Positions 35,184 to 43,756 of a DNA stretch of 64,000 nucleotides are shown here, in pieces. The notes beneath the pieces were generated by a model, which saw nothing but the letters and a program-made list of their open reading frames with translations, did not search any database and was not told the DNA's origin. The position numbers and the translations under genes are program-made. The stretch covers positions 29,672 to 93,671 of the forward strand of contig SUWF01000005.1 in the NCBI GenBank assembly GCA_015061575.1. The letters run 5' to 3'. The stretch is from Lentisphaerota bacterium (GTDB taxonomy: Bacteria; Verrucomicrobiota; Lentisphaeria; Victivallales; Victivallaceae). Each line of letters begins with the position of its first letter. Positions within the stretch are counted from its first letter, which is position 1.

Positions 35184-37790
35184 ATGGCCGAAGCCAAAAA
35201 AGAGTTCCGTTTCGTTACAGAAGTACCGAAAAATGTGTGGGGACCGGATTTTGACGACATTTTCGTCTATCCTGTCTACGACGAAGGCAAAGTCGCCATG
35301 GAGATCACCGTGCCCAAAGGGTGCGAAAAGATCGCCTGGGAAGTGCTGGACAAAGGCAAGGTGATCGCCTCCGGCAGTTCCACTGACTTCAAAGCCGGCA
35401 AAGTGTTCAAAACCAGCGAAGCTATCAAAAACTTCAAGCCCTGGAACGTCAACACCCCCTATCTTTACACCTTCAAGACCACGCTTACGGTCAAAGGCGC
35501 CGAAGAAAGCTGTTCCATCCGCTTTGGTATGCGCAAATACTCGGTGACTACCGATTCCTTCTATCTGAATAACGAAAATTTGTTCCTGCGCGGCGTTATC
35601 CGCGGCCGTGAAGCTCACGACCACCCGGATCTGGCCAATTTGGGCATGTATGAATACTATGCCAAATATATGCGTATGATGAAGCTTTACGGCTTCAACT
35701 TCATCCGCTTCCACAGCTTTGTGCCGCCGATCGAATGCTTTGAAGCAGCCGACGAACTGGGGATCCTCATCCACGTTGAAATGCGTAAATACTACGGCAA
35801 ATATCAGAAGGAACGCTCCCGCATGGACAGCCAGGGCCGTCTGATGAATCCGGATGAATGGATCGAAATGCTCAAGCGTCTGCGCAACTGCACCAGCTTG
35901 ATGGTTTACTGCATGGGTAACGAAATCGATCATCCCGGCCGGAATCCGATCTGCCAGGAATTCTACGAAATGACCCACAAATATGACCCCACCCGCTTCT
36001 TCCTGGATACCTGCAGCCGCGGCGAATTTGACCGTAACAGCGTGGACCTGGATGTGCAGCACATGAGCTACTTCTATCCCTGGGGCCACAGCTACAACAT
36101 GTTTGAAAATCCCCAGAACTGGATCATTTCCGGTTCCGCATCCGGTATTCCGATGATCGAAAAGAATGCCGAAGATGACGAAGATTGGAAGATTGCCCGC
36201 AAGGTACCCAGCCGCCGTCCGGTGCTGGCGCACGAAATCTGCCACTACGCCGGTCTGCGTGACCTCGACAGTCTGGAAGCCAAGTTCGACAAGTATTGCC
36301 CGGAATCCAAACCCTGGTGGATCGGCGAACTCAAGAAGCTGATCAAGCTCAAGGGCTACAGCAAAAAAGATTATGAACTTATGAAGAAGGCCTCTGACCG
36401 CTTCCAGTTCCTGAGCTGGAAACTTGGTCTGGAAGCCTCCCGCCGCAGCAAGATCCTCAGCGGCTTCCACTTCCTGCAGTTCTGCGATACTGACCGCTAC
36501 GAAAACAGCAACGGTATCGTTGACTGCTTTGACGACAAAAAGGGCATCGACGATGTCGCTTTCCGGAAGTTCAACGGCGATACCGTGGTGCTGGCCGATA
36601 TGCCCAAGCGGGTCTTCTTTGAAGGCGAAAAGGTGTTGATCCCGGCGATGGTGTCGCACTTCTCGGCCGAACTTTCCGGCGAAATGGTCTTCCGCTTTGC
36701 GCTCAAGAACAGCAAGGATGAAGTGGTCTTTGAAGGCACCATGCCCAACATCAGCCTGACCGAACGCGGCCGTCACGAAATCTGCGAAGTCACCCTCAAG
36801 TTCCCCAAGACCGGCAAGCCGCAGGCCTACAGTCTGGTCTTTGAACTGATCAACGACAAAAACGAAGTCGTGGTCGACAACGCCTGGAACCTCTGGAGCT
36901 TCCCGGATAACGCCGCAGCATTGCCGAAGATGGCGGTCAATATGGAACTCGACGAAGTCGCTCCGACCGTCCGTTACCCGCAGCTCACCCAGAGCGATGA
37001 TGCCAAGCTCATGATCGTCAACCGTTTCAGCAAAAAGGTCATCGACCATGTTGCCAACGGCGGCGATGCCTGGGTCATGTACCGTGTGCCGGTCACCCGT
37101 GACCGCAAAAAGCCAGCTGCCAAAGAAAAGTACTATCTGCCGGCAGTGTGGGAACGCTTCAAGGCGATCATTTGGGACCGCGGTCACAACTCGGGTGCTT
37201 TCATGCGCAAATCCGGTGCTCTGGCCGGCTTCCCCAACGATGGCTTTGTAGATATGCAGTTCAGCCACCTGATCAACGACTCCGACAAGATCATCCTCGA
37301 TGACTTCCCGGTCAAGGTCGCTCCGATCATGGAAGGTGTTGACCGTGCGGTGCGTGACCGCTTTGACGTTTACAACTTCCACCTCTCCGAACTGCAGCCG
37401 GCTTACACCATGCGTAAGTTTGCTTACATCATGGAACTCAAGGTCGGCAAGGGCCGTCTGTTTGTCACAGCGTTCAACTTCACCGGTTTGAACAATAACG
37501 ATCCGGAAACTGTCGGTATGTTTGAATCGATCATGCGCTATCTGGCCAGCAGCAAGTTTGCGCCCAAGGCGGAAATTTCGGCCAAGGCTCTCTCCAGCTA
37601 TCTGCTGGCCAAGGGCAAGGGCCCGATCGTCAAGGAACGCCGCATGACGCAGTATTGGCAGTTGGACGAAGAGCCGCTGGAATCCCGCAAGTATTGGGAC
37701 GAAGCACTCAAGTACATCGGCGAAGAAGTCAAAGAAGAAGATATCTGGATGAAAGCCCAGGCCAATAAGCTGTCTGTGGACAAAAAGTAA
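35184..37790 (+). CDS. GH2-like glycoside hydrolase, cytoplasmic
   Basis: This 868-residue protein begins near the immunoglobulin-like domain of family 2 glycosidases (PWNVNTPYLYTFKTTL, 86-101). A TIM barrel follows, with FLRGVIRGREAH (134-145), the acid/base Glu247 in MGNEIDHPG and a candidate nucleophile Glu351 in PVLAHEICHY. The usual N-terminal jelly-roll is missing or strongly reduced. A long C-terminal beta region (about 480-800) follows. There is no signal peptide. Codons are strongly biased to AAG, TTC, GAC and ATC compared with neighbouring genes, typical of high expression. GGAAGAG lies 5 bases before the ATG. The substrate is unknown. Confidence 0.72.
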   Translation: MAEAKKEFRFVTEVPKNVWGPDFDDIFVYPVYDEGKVAMEITVPKGCEKIAWEVLDKGKVIASGSSTDFKAGKVFKTSEAIKNFKPWNVNTPYLYTFKTTLTVKGAEESCSIRFGMRKYSVTTDSFYLNNENLFLRGVIRGREAHDHPDLANLGMYEYYAKYMRMMKLYGFNFIRFHSFVPPIECFEAADELGILIHVEMRKYYGKYQKERSRMDSQGRLMNPDEWIEMLKRLRNCTSLMVYCMGNEIDHPGRNPICQEFYEMTHKYDPTRFFLDTCSRGEFDRNSVDLDVQHMSYFYPWGHSYNMFENPQNWIISGSASGIPMIEKNAEDDEDWKIARKVPSRRPVLAHEICHYAGLRDLDSLEAKFDKYCPESKPWWIGELKKLIKLKGYSKKDYELMKKASDRFQFLSWKLGLEASRRSKILSGFHFLQFCDTDRYENSNGIVDCFDDKKGIDDVAFRKFNGDTVVLADMPKRVFFEGEKVLIPAMVSHFSAELSGEMVFRFALKNSKDEVVFEGTMPNISLTERGRHEICEVTLKFPKTGKPQAYSLVFELINDKNEVVVDNAWNLWSFPDNAAALPKMAVNMELDEVAPTVRYPQLTQSDDAKLMIVNRFSKKVIDHVANGGDAWVMYRVPVTRDRKKPAAKEKYYLPAVWERFKAIIWDRGHNSGAFMRKSGALAGFPNDGFVDMQFSHLINDSDKIILDDFPVKVAPIMEGVDRAVRDRFDVYNFHLSELQPAYTMRKFAYIMELKVGKGRLFVTAFNFTGLNNNDPETVGMFESIMRYLASSKFAPKAEISAKALSSYLLAKGKGPIVKERRMTQYWQLDEEPLESRKYWDEALKYIGEEVKEEDIWMKAQANKLSVDKK

Positions 37791-37807
37791 TCCGATATTT
37801 TAGTACG

Positions 37808-37920
37808 GCATTGCAGAACGCTTGAGCGATCAAAAGTTCTGCGATGCTGACGGTGCTCCGCAGCAGTGCGGAGTACCGGTTCGGAGCGATTGAGGATTTT
37901 CTCAGTCGCTCCGAACCGGT
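37808..37920 (+). other. Three consecutive RNA hairpins between glycosidase and hisA
   Basis: Hairpin 1: GCATTGCAGAAC (37808-37819) with GTTCTGCGATGC (37836-37847). Hairpin 2: GGTGCTCCGCA (37852-37862) with TGCGGAGTACC (37867-37877). Hairpin 3: a 20-base stem (37875-37894 with 37901-37920), loop GATTTT, one wobble pair. Stem 3 shares its first three bases with stem 2. None has a T-run, so simple termination is unlikely. The last stem ends 50 bases before the hisA start. They could shape mRNA stability of the glycosidase, attenuate hisA, or form a small RNA. Confidence 0.6.
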
Positions 37921-37970
37921 ATAAGAACAAGGTGATTGCCAACTCCTTAAATATGAAAGCGGTGGATTTT

Positions 37971-38732
37971 ATGCGTTTTCGCCCCTGCATAGATTTACAC
38001 AACAATCAGGTCAAACAGATCGTCGGCGGTTCGCTGCGGGATGACGGCAGCGGTTTGCAGACCAATTTTGAGTCGGAATATGACTCCGCATATTATGCAA
38101 AAATGTATCAGCGCGACCGCCTTACCGGCGGGCATGTGATCATGCTCGGTCCCGGCAACGAAGAAGCGGCATTGCTGGCCCTGCAAAGTTATCCCGGCGG
38201 TCTGCAGCTGGGCGGCGGGATCAATCCCGGCAATGCCCGCAAATATCTGGATGCCGGAGCAGCCCAAGTGATCGTAACCAGCTACATGATCGAAGATGGC
38301 GATGTATCGCAGCGGCGGCTGGATGCCCTGATGAAGGTGCTTAAACCGCAAGAGCTGGTCATCGACCTCAGCTGCCGCAAAACAGTACACGGTCACTATG
38401 TGGTCGTATATGACCGCTGGCAGAAATTCACCACCTGTCAGCTGACTGCTGCAACGCTGCAGATGCTCAGCAAATATTGCTGTGAATTTCTGATCCACGC
38501 CGTAGATATGGAAGGCAAGATGTCCGGAGTGGATGCCGGACTGGTCAAATTTTTAGCCGATAATTCTCCCCTGCCTTGCGTATATGCCGGCGGCATCAGC
38601 AGCTATGAAGATATTGAATTGATCCGCCGCAACGGCAGCGGCAAGATCGACTACACCGTAGGCAGTGCGCTGGATATTTTTGGCGGCCATTTGAGTTATC
38701 AAAAGCTGACTGCTGACGAATTTAACTGCTGA
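37971..38732 (+). CDS. hisA: Phosphoribosylformimino-AICAR isomerase, eukaryotic-type HisA
   Basis: A 253-residue TIM barrel that performs the fourth step of histidine synthesis. The opening MRFRPCIDLHNNQVKQIVGG (1-20) is characteristic of the plant and fungal form, in which the protein begins RPCIDIH.G.VKQIVG, rather than the bacterial MIIPAIDL form. DLSCRK and HAVDMEGK match the later phosphate and catalytic regions. ATG 37971 fits this start; an in-frame ATG at 37953 adds six residues and is the alternative. No other his genes lie nearby. Confidence 0.85.
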   Translation: MRFRPCIDLHNNQVKQIVGGSLRDDGSGLQTNFESEYDSAYYAKMYQRDRLTGGHVIMLGPGNEEAALLALQSYPGGLQLGGGINPGNARKYLDAGAAQVIVTSYMIEDGDVSQRRLDALMKVLKPQELVIDLSCRKTVHGHYVVVYDRWQKFTTCQLTAATLQMLSKYCCEFLIHAVDMEGKMSGVDAGLVKFLADNSPLPCVYAGGISSYEDIELIRRNGSGKIDYTVGSALDIFGGHLSYQKLTADEFNC

Positions 38733-38752
38733 GCTGTTCAGGGGCCTTGCGC

Positions 38753-40249
38753 ATGTGCTACTCCGGAACATGGCAAATCGAACTGCTGCTGGCGTTTATT
38801 GTAGTTGTACTGCAATTAGCAGCTATCGGGCATATTCTGATCACCAAACACACCAATCCATCGCAATCGGTATTCTGGCTGCTGCTGGTGTTATTGCTGC
38901 CCGGGGTGGGGTTATTGAGCTATCTCGTTTTTGGCATCAACCGTTATGAGCATGTGCGCAGCCGGATCATTCAGATCCGCCGGTCACTGAACGGTCAGCA
39001 CTCCACAACCGCCAGACAGCTGGGAGCGCTGCAGCGGCAAATGAACCAATTTCAAATAAAAGGCCGTCAGGCAGCTCTGCCCCGCATGATCATGCTGGAT
39101 CGGCTTTTTCCGGAGCATCCGGCGCTGAGCGGCAATCAGCTGGAAAAGTTGGAAGATGGCGTGGCAGCGTACCCCCGGATGCTGGCCGATATAAAGAATG
39201 CCCAAAGTTCCATCCGGCTGCAATCATACATTCTCAACAGCGATAAAATCGGCAAAAAATTCATTGCTGCGCTGGCGGAGCGGGCCGCCGCCGGAGTGGA
39301 TGTAAAAATACTGTTCGACAGTGTGGGGAGCTTCAGAAGTTATTTTTCGCAATATTTCCGCAAAGAGCTGCGGAAAAACCGGCGAAACTTCCGGATCAAG
39401 GCATTTTCACCGATAAACTTGCTGGCACCGTGGAAGTTTCAGCTGCGCAACCACCGTAAACTGCTGGTCGTGGACGGACAAATCGCCTACGTTGGCGGAA
39501 TCAATATAGCCGACGGCAATATGCGTTTCAAGTATCTGCCGCCCTCCCGCTACATACACGATCTGCATTGCCGGATCACCGGCCCGGCGGCGGCACAATT
39601 CAATTTGAGTTTTCTGGCGGATTATCTTTACACCTGCCGACACAGCAAACGCCCGCTGGAACTCTCAGACGGGGATCATGCCCGACTGGTTCCGGCCGGC
39701 AATTCCATTGTGCGGGTGATTCCCGGCGGCCCGGGCAGCACCCGGGAAGCCACCCGCAAATTGTTTTTTGCAGCGGCTATGCTGGCCGAAAAGGAGTTGT
39801 GGATATTGACGCCCTACTTTGTGCCGGGCCGGGATTATGTGGATGCCTTGTGCATGGCAGCCGCCCGGGGGGTGGATGTGCGGATCGTGGTTCCGGCAGT
39901 CAGCGATCACTTTTACACAGCGTGGGCCGCCAAAAACTTTTTTGACAAGCTGCACGATGCGGGGGTAACGATCTACGAAAAACTGGGGTATTTTTCGCAC
40001 AGCAAAGCGCTGCTGGTGGATTCTGAATGGGGTTTTATGGGCTCAAGCAACTGCGACAGCCGGAGTTTTTATCTGAATTTTGAATTGGATTTCTGCTTTG
40101 AAGGCGGCACTTTTACCAGCGATATGGTCGCTCAATTCCAAAAAGAATTTGCCGGCGGTCGCAAGCTGACCGGCTACCGGCTGAAGCACACCGGCAAAGC
40201 CCGGCAGCTGCTCTACAGCACGGCTGCCCTTTTTACGCCCATACTCTGA
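38753..40249 (+). CDS. Cardiolipin synthase
   Basis: A 498-residue membrane enzyme of the phospholipase D superfamily. Two N-terminal membrane helices (about 8-30 and 42-60) precede two HKD motifs, HRKLLVVDGQIAYVGGIN at about 234 and HSKALLVDSEWGFMGSSN at about 416. It joins two phosphatidylglycerol molecules into cardiolipin. ATG 38753 is chosen; a TTG six bases earlier is possible. The length agrees with the ClsA type. It follows hisA by 20 bases but is functionally linked to pgsA. Confidence 0.92.
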   Translation: MCYSGTWQIELLLAFIVVVLQLAAIGHILITKHTNPSQSVFWLLLVLLLPGVGLLSYLVFGINRYEHVRSRIIQIRRSLNGQHSTTARQLGALQRQMNQFQIKGRQAALPRMIMLDRLFPEHPALSGNQLEKLEDGVAAYPRMLADIKNAQSSIRLQSYILNSDKIGKKFIAALAERAAAGVDVKILFDSVGSFRSYFSQYFRKELRKNRRNFRIKAFSPINLLAPWKFQLRNHRKLLVVDGQIAYVGGINIADGNMRFKYLPPSRYIHDLHCRITGPAAAQFNLSFLADYLYTCRHSKRPLELSDGDHARLVPAGNSIVRVIPGGPGSTREATRKLFFAAAMLAEKELWILTPYFVPGRDYVDALCMAAARGVDVRIVVPAVSDHFYTAWAAKNFFDKLHDAGVTIYEKLGYFSHSKALLVDSEWGFMGSSNCDSRSFYLNFELDFCFEGGTFTSDMVAQFQKEFAGGRKLTGYRLKHTGKARQLLYSTAALFTPIL

Positions 40250-40299
40250 ATCCGGCGGCAAAGCGGAATATTGCAGCGCCCCGCCCCGGAAAAAAGTTC

Positions 40300-41661
40300 T
40301 TACTCGTAGCGCAAAGCTTCGATCGGGTCAAGCTTGGAAGCTTTCCAGGCCGGATAAAAGCCGAAAAGTATACCTACTGAGGCCGAAACCAACACCGCCG
40401 CCACTACCGCCTCCGGACTGCTGCCGATGGGCCAGCGGGCGACTTTTTCGATCAGAAGCGACATTCCGTGACCAAGCAGTATACCGATGATCCCGCCGGA
40501 AAGGCACAACACCACCGATTCGATCAAAAACTGCTTGAGTATATCCCGGGATCTGGCGCCCACGGCCATGCGCAAACCGATTTCCCGGGTGCGTTCCGTT
40601 ACCGAAACGAGCATGATATTCATGATCCCCACTCCTCCGACCAGCAAACTGAGCAGCGCCACGCCCAGCAGCAGATTGGTCATCAAAGTCGAAGTCTGGT
40701 TGAGCATATTCATAAAATCCGATGAATTGAACACCCGGAAATCATCTTCCTGATCGACTTTGAGCCGGTGCCGTTTGCGCAACAGCTGCGATACTTCCCG
40801 GGTGGCATCGGGGATTTTTTCGACCGAGACCGCCGAAAATATGATCTGGTTGAGCTGCGTATGCTTTGAATAAAACAAATGATCCCGGGTGATCCGGCTG
40901 TCCGGTTCCGGATAAAGCGCCAGCCCGCTGATGGCAAACTTGCTGCCGGGCGAATCGGCGATCGTGCTGGAGGTGTTGCTGGCTGAACCGTATTTAAGCC
41001 CGGTGACCCGCATCCGCAGCGTGGTCCACGGCGTAAAGACGCAATCATCCTCATCCATACCCATCATATTGGCGCCCTTACTGTTAAGCACGCCAACAAC
41101 TTCAAAAGTCACCTCTCCGATGCGCAGTTCACAGCCCAGCGGCGACATGCCGCCAAACACTTCCTTAACAATCGTTGACCCGACCAGACAGACCCGGGCA
41201 TTGGCATCGACTTCGGCATTGGTAAAGGCCCGCCCCTCGGCAATGCTCCAGGCACGGATATCCAGATAAGCCGGGGCGATCCCGTAAATATTTCCCGGTT
41301 CCCAGTCCACATTACCGAACACCACATGTATACCGTTGCCCCGCACCACCGGCGAGTAAGCACCCACGCTCGGACACTCGCTGCCAATAGCGTCAGCATC
41401 CGCCGGAATCAGCGATACTGCATTACCGGCCCCGACTCTGGCTCCGCCGGGCGGCCGCATGGAGCCGGGCATGACCATAACGGAGTTGGCGCCCATTTTT
41501 TCGATGGAATTGCGGATCGAAGTTTTGGATCCGTTGCCGATTTCCATCATGGTTATAACTGCCGCAATACCGATGATGATCCCCAGCATGGTCAGCATGG
41601 TTCGGGTGGGATTGCGCTTCAACGATATAAGCGACATGCGCAAAGTTGTAGTCGTCCGCAT
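40300..41661 (-). CDS. MacB-type ABC transporter permease
   Basis: A 453-residue inner-membrane protein of the FtsX/MacB family. One N-terminal helix (about 22-44, TMLGIIIGIAAVITM) is followed by a large periplasmic domain (about 50-320), then three helices at the end. The motif TERTREIGLRMAVGA before helix 3 is typical. In Escherichia coli MacB has the ATPase fused at the N-terminus; here the ATPase is the separate gene that precedes it by 3 bases. It ends a four-gene efflux operon. The export substrate is unknown: macrolides, peptides or lipids are possible. Confidence 0.9.
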   Translation of the reverse strand: MRTTTTLRMSLISLKRNPTRTMLTMLGIIIGIAAVITMMEIGNGSKTSIRNSIEKMGANSVMVMPGSMRPPGGARVGAGNAVSLIPADADAIGSECPSVGAYSPVVRGNGIHVVFGNVDWEPGNIYGIAPAYLDIRAWSIAEGRAFTNAEVDANARVCLVGSTIVKEVFGGMSPLGCELRIGEVTFEVVGVLNSKGANMMGMDEDDCVFTPWTTLRMRVTGLKYGSASNTSSTIADSPGSKFAISGLALYPEPDSRITRDHLFYSKHTQLNQIIFSAVSVEKIPDATREVSQLLRKRHRLKVDQEDDFRVFNSSDFMNMLNQTSTLMTNLLLGVALLSLLVGGVGIMNIMLVSVTERTREIGLRMAVGARSRDILKQFLIESVVLCLSGGIIGILLGHGMSLLIEKVARWPIGSSPEAVVAAVLVSASVGILFGFYPAWKASKLDPIEALRYE

Positions 41662-41664
41662 AAA

Positions 41665-42366
41665 TCACACTCCTTTACTTTTGAATGCCCCGGAAACCAC
41701 CTGCCCGTCGCTGACGTGGATGACCCTTTTGGCATAGTTGGCGATTTCTTCGGAGTGCGTGACCAATATGACCGTGATACCTTCGGCATTGAGGCGGCTG
41801 AACATTTCCATAACCTCCACGCTGGTATGTGAATCCAGATTCCCGGTCGGTTCATCGGCAAAGAGCAGCGGCGGACGGTTGATCAAAGCCCGGGCGATCG
41901 CCACCCGCTGCTGCTGCCCGCCGGAAAGCTGCGCCGGATGATGTCCGGCCCGGTCAGCGATCCCGACCTGCTCCAGCGCCGCCAATCCCCGCTTGCGGCA
42001 TTCGCTGCGGGATAACGACTCATTGGTGTAATTCAGCGGCATGATCACATTTTCCAACGCACTTGTCCGGGGCAACAGGTTGAAATTCTGAAAAACAAAT
42101 CCGATCTTATGATTGCGGATAAGCGCCCGTCGATCCCCGGAGGCCCGGCCGACTTCCTCGCCTTCCAGCAGATAATCACCGGTCGTGGGGCGGTCAAGGC
42201 AGCCGAGAATATTCATCAGGGTGCTTTTGCCGGAGCCGGATGCGCCCATCAAAGCCACATATTCCCCGTGTTCAATATCCAGCGTGATACCTTTGAGTAC
42301 CGGCACATCGATTTCGCCCAGAAAATAGGTTTTGGTTATATCTTTTAATTCAATAAGTTTTGGCAT
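41665..42366 (-). CDS. MacB-type ABC transporter ATP-binding protein
   Basis: A 233-residue ATPase of the LolD/MacB subfamily. Walker [10 protein letters not shown] lies near 40, the Q-loop is [11 protein letters not shown], the signature is [15 protein letters not shown], Walker B is [13 protein letters not shown] and the switch is THS. GAGGG precedes ATG 42366; an upstream in-frame start would overlap the adaptor gene and is rejected. It drives the permease at 40300. No frame disruption. Confidence 0.93.
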   Translation of the reverse strand: MPKLIELKDITKTYFLGEIDVPVLKGITLDIEHGEYVALMGASGSGKSTLMNILGCLDRPTTGDYLLEGEEVGRASGDRRALIRNHKIGFVFQNFNLLPRTSALENVIMPLNYTNESLSRSECRKRGLAALEQVGIADRAGHHPAQLSGGQQQRVAIARALINRPPLLFADEPTGNLDSHTSVEVMEMFSRLNAEGITVILVTHSEEIANYAKRVIHVSDGQVVSGAFKSKGV

Positions 42367-42388
42367 GATACCCTCTTTTCTCCGAAGC

Positions 42389-43732
42389 TCAGCTGGCATT
42401 CTGTCCTGCCCGTTCAGCGGCCCGTTCCCGCTGACCTGCGCTGCCCCGGGCCCGGCGTTTGGGCATGTTGGGCATAAAGGGGTTGCGGGTGGAACCATTG
42501 CTCAGCTTGCCGGATTTACTTTGAGCTTGCTGGATGCCGGTAACGATTTCCATGCCATCTTTGATCTCGCTGCTGTAAACGGCAGTAACGATGTTATTGC
42601 TCAAGCCGATACGCACTTTGACCGGCCTGGCCTTGCCGTCAGCCTCCGGCACCCACAATACGCCTTCGCGCCGCTTGAGTTCCGGTGCCGGGGCGCTCTG
42701 CAGCGCTTCCGGCGGTGTAAAGCGCAGCGCATTGGCCGGAACTGTCAGCACATTTAACTCCTCGGCCCGGACAAATTTGACATTGGCCGTCAAATATGGT
42801 ATAAGCTTGCCGCTTTGATTATCGGCATTGACTTCCACGATGTAAGTAACCACGTTGCTGGAAAGCGTGGCATTGAGCCGCAAACGATGCACCGTTCCGA
42901 CAAATTCAGTATTGGGGAAAGCGTCGCAGGAAAAGATGACTTTCATATCTTTTTTGATCGCTCCGATATCGGCTTCGTTGACCGAAACCCACACCTGCAT
43001 TTTCTTAAAATCCCTGGCCACCAAAAAGATGCTCGATGCCGTCTGATTGGAAACCACCGTCTGGCCCACACTGACCCGCCGATCGATGACCACCCCATCC
43101 ACCGGCGAAATGATCGTGCAGTATTCCAGATTGCGCCGGGCTTTGACCAGTGCAGCTTCGGCAATGGATTTTTGCGCCCTGGCCTGCGCCAGCGACGATT
43201 TGGCTTTGGCGCTGGCGGCCCGGGAAATAAAGAAACTGGTCTGATATGATTCATAATCACTCAGCGTCATGGAACCTTGCTTGTAAAGCCGCTGCGCCCG
43301 TTCCCAATTACTGGTGGCGAGTTTTTCGTTGGCGTCCGCTTCCGAAATCGCCGCTTCGGCACTCATGATCGCCGCATTGGCCTGTTCCAGCTGCGCCTCT
43401 TTTTCCTGCAATTCAGCTTTATAGGTCACATCATCGATTTGAGCAAGGATCATACCTTTAGTTACTTTGGAGCCGTAATCAACGCTTTTGCCGTCGGCAT
43501 CTTTGCCGAAGCTCATGATCTTGCCGTTGACCTGCGCACCAACGTTGATCAATTCTTCGGGTTCTACAGTACCGGTAGCGGAAATCGTGCGCCGGACATC
43601 GTTTTGCGCAACTGTATCCAACTTGAATTCAAAACCCGGTTTTTCTTCAGCCGGTTTCTTGAAGAACCAAAACGCCCCCGCCCCGACGGCGGCCAGCACG
43701 GCAATAATAATGATCCATTTGAGTAATTTCAT
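42389..43732 (-). CDS. MacA-type periplasmic adaptor
   Basis: A 447-residue membrane-fusion protein. An N-terminal helix (about 5-26) anchors it. A biotinyl-lipoyl half (TVEPEELINVGAQVNGKI), an alpha-hairpin of about 110 residues (about 105-215) and the second lipoyl half (CTIISPVDGVVIDRRVSVGQTV) follow, then beta-barrel and membrane-proximal domains. The C-terminal tail of about 40 residues is Arg/Ala-rich and unlike typical MacA. It bridges the MacB pair to the outer-membrane channel encoded just before it. Confidence 0.92.
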   Translation of the reverse strand: MKLLKWIIIIAVLAAVGAGAFWFFKKPAEEKPGFEFKLDTVAQNDVRRTISATGTVEPEELINVGAQVNGKIMSFGKDADGKSVDYGSKVTKGMILAQIDDVTYKAELQEKEAQLEQANAAIMSAEAAISEADANEKLATSNWERAQRLYKQGSMTLSDYESYQTSFFISRAASAKAKSSLAQARAQKSIAEAALVKARRNLEYCTIISPVDGVVIDRRVSVGQTVVSNQTASSIFLVARDFKKMQVWVSVNEADIGAIKKDMKVIFSCDAFPNTEFVGTVHRLRLNATLSSNVVTYIVEVNADNQSGKLIPYLTANVKFVRAEELNVLTVPANALRFTPPEALQSAPAPELKRREGVLWVPEADGKARPVKVRIGLSNNIVTAVYSSEIKDGMEIVTGIQQAQSKSGKLSNGSTRNPFMPNMPKRRARGSAGQRERAAERAGQNAS

Positions 43733-43756
43733 AATAAAACCTTTCCTGTTGACAAA

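Noticed and set aside
34992..37382. 796-codon open frame on the minus strand opposite the GH2-like gene
   Set aside because: It is a shadow produced by the strong codon bias of the plus-strand gene. The plus-strand protein has glycosidase motifs, while the minus product is His/Val/Phe-rich without any family pattern.
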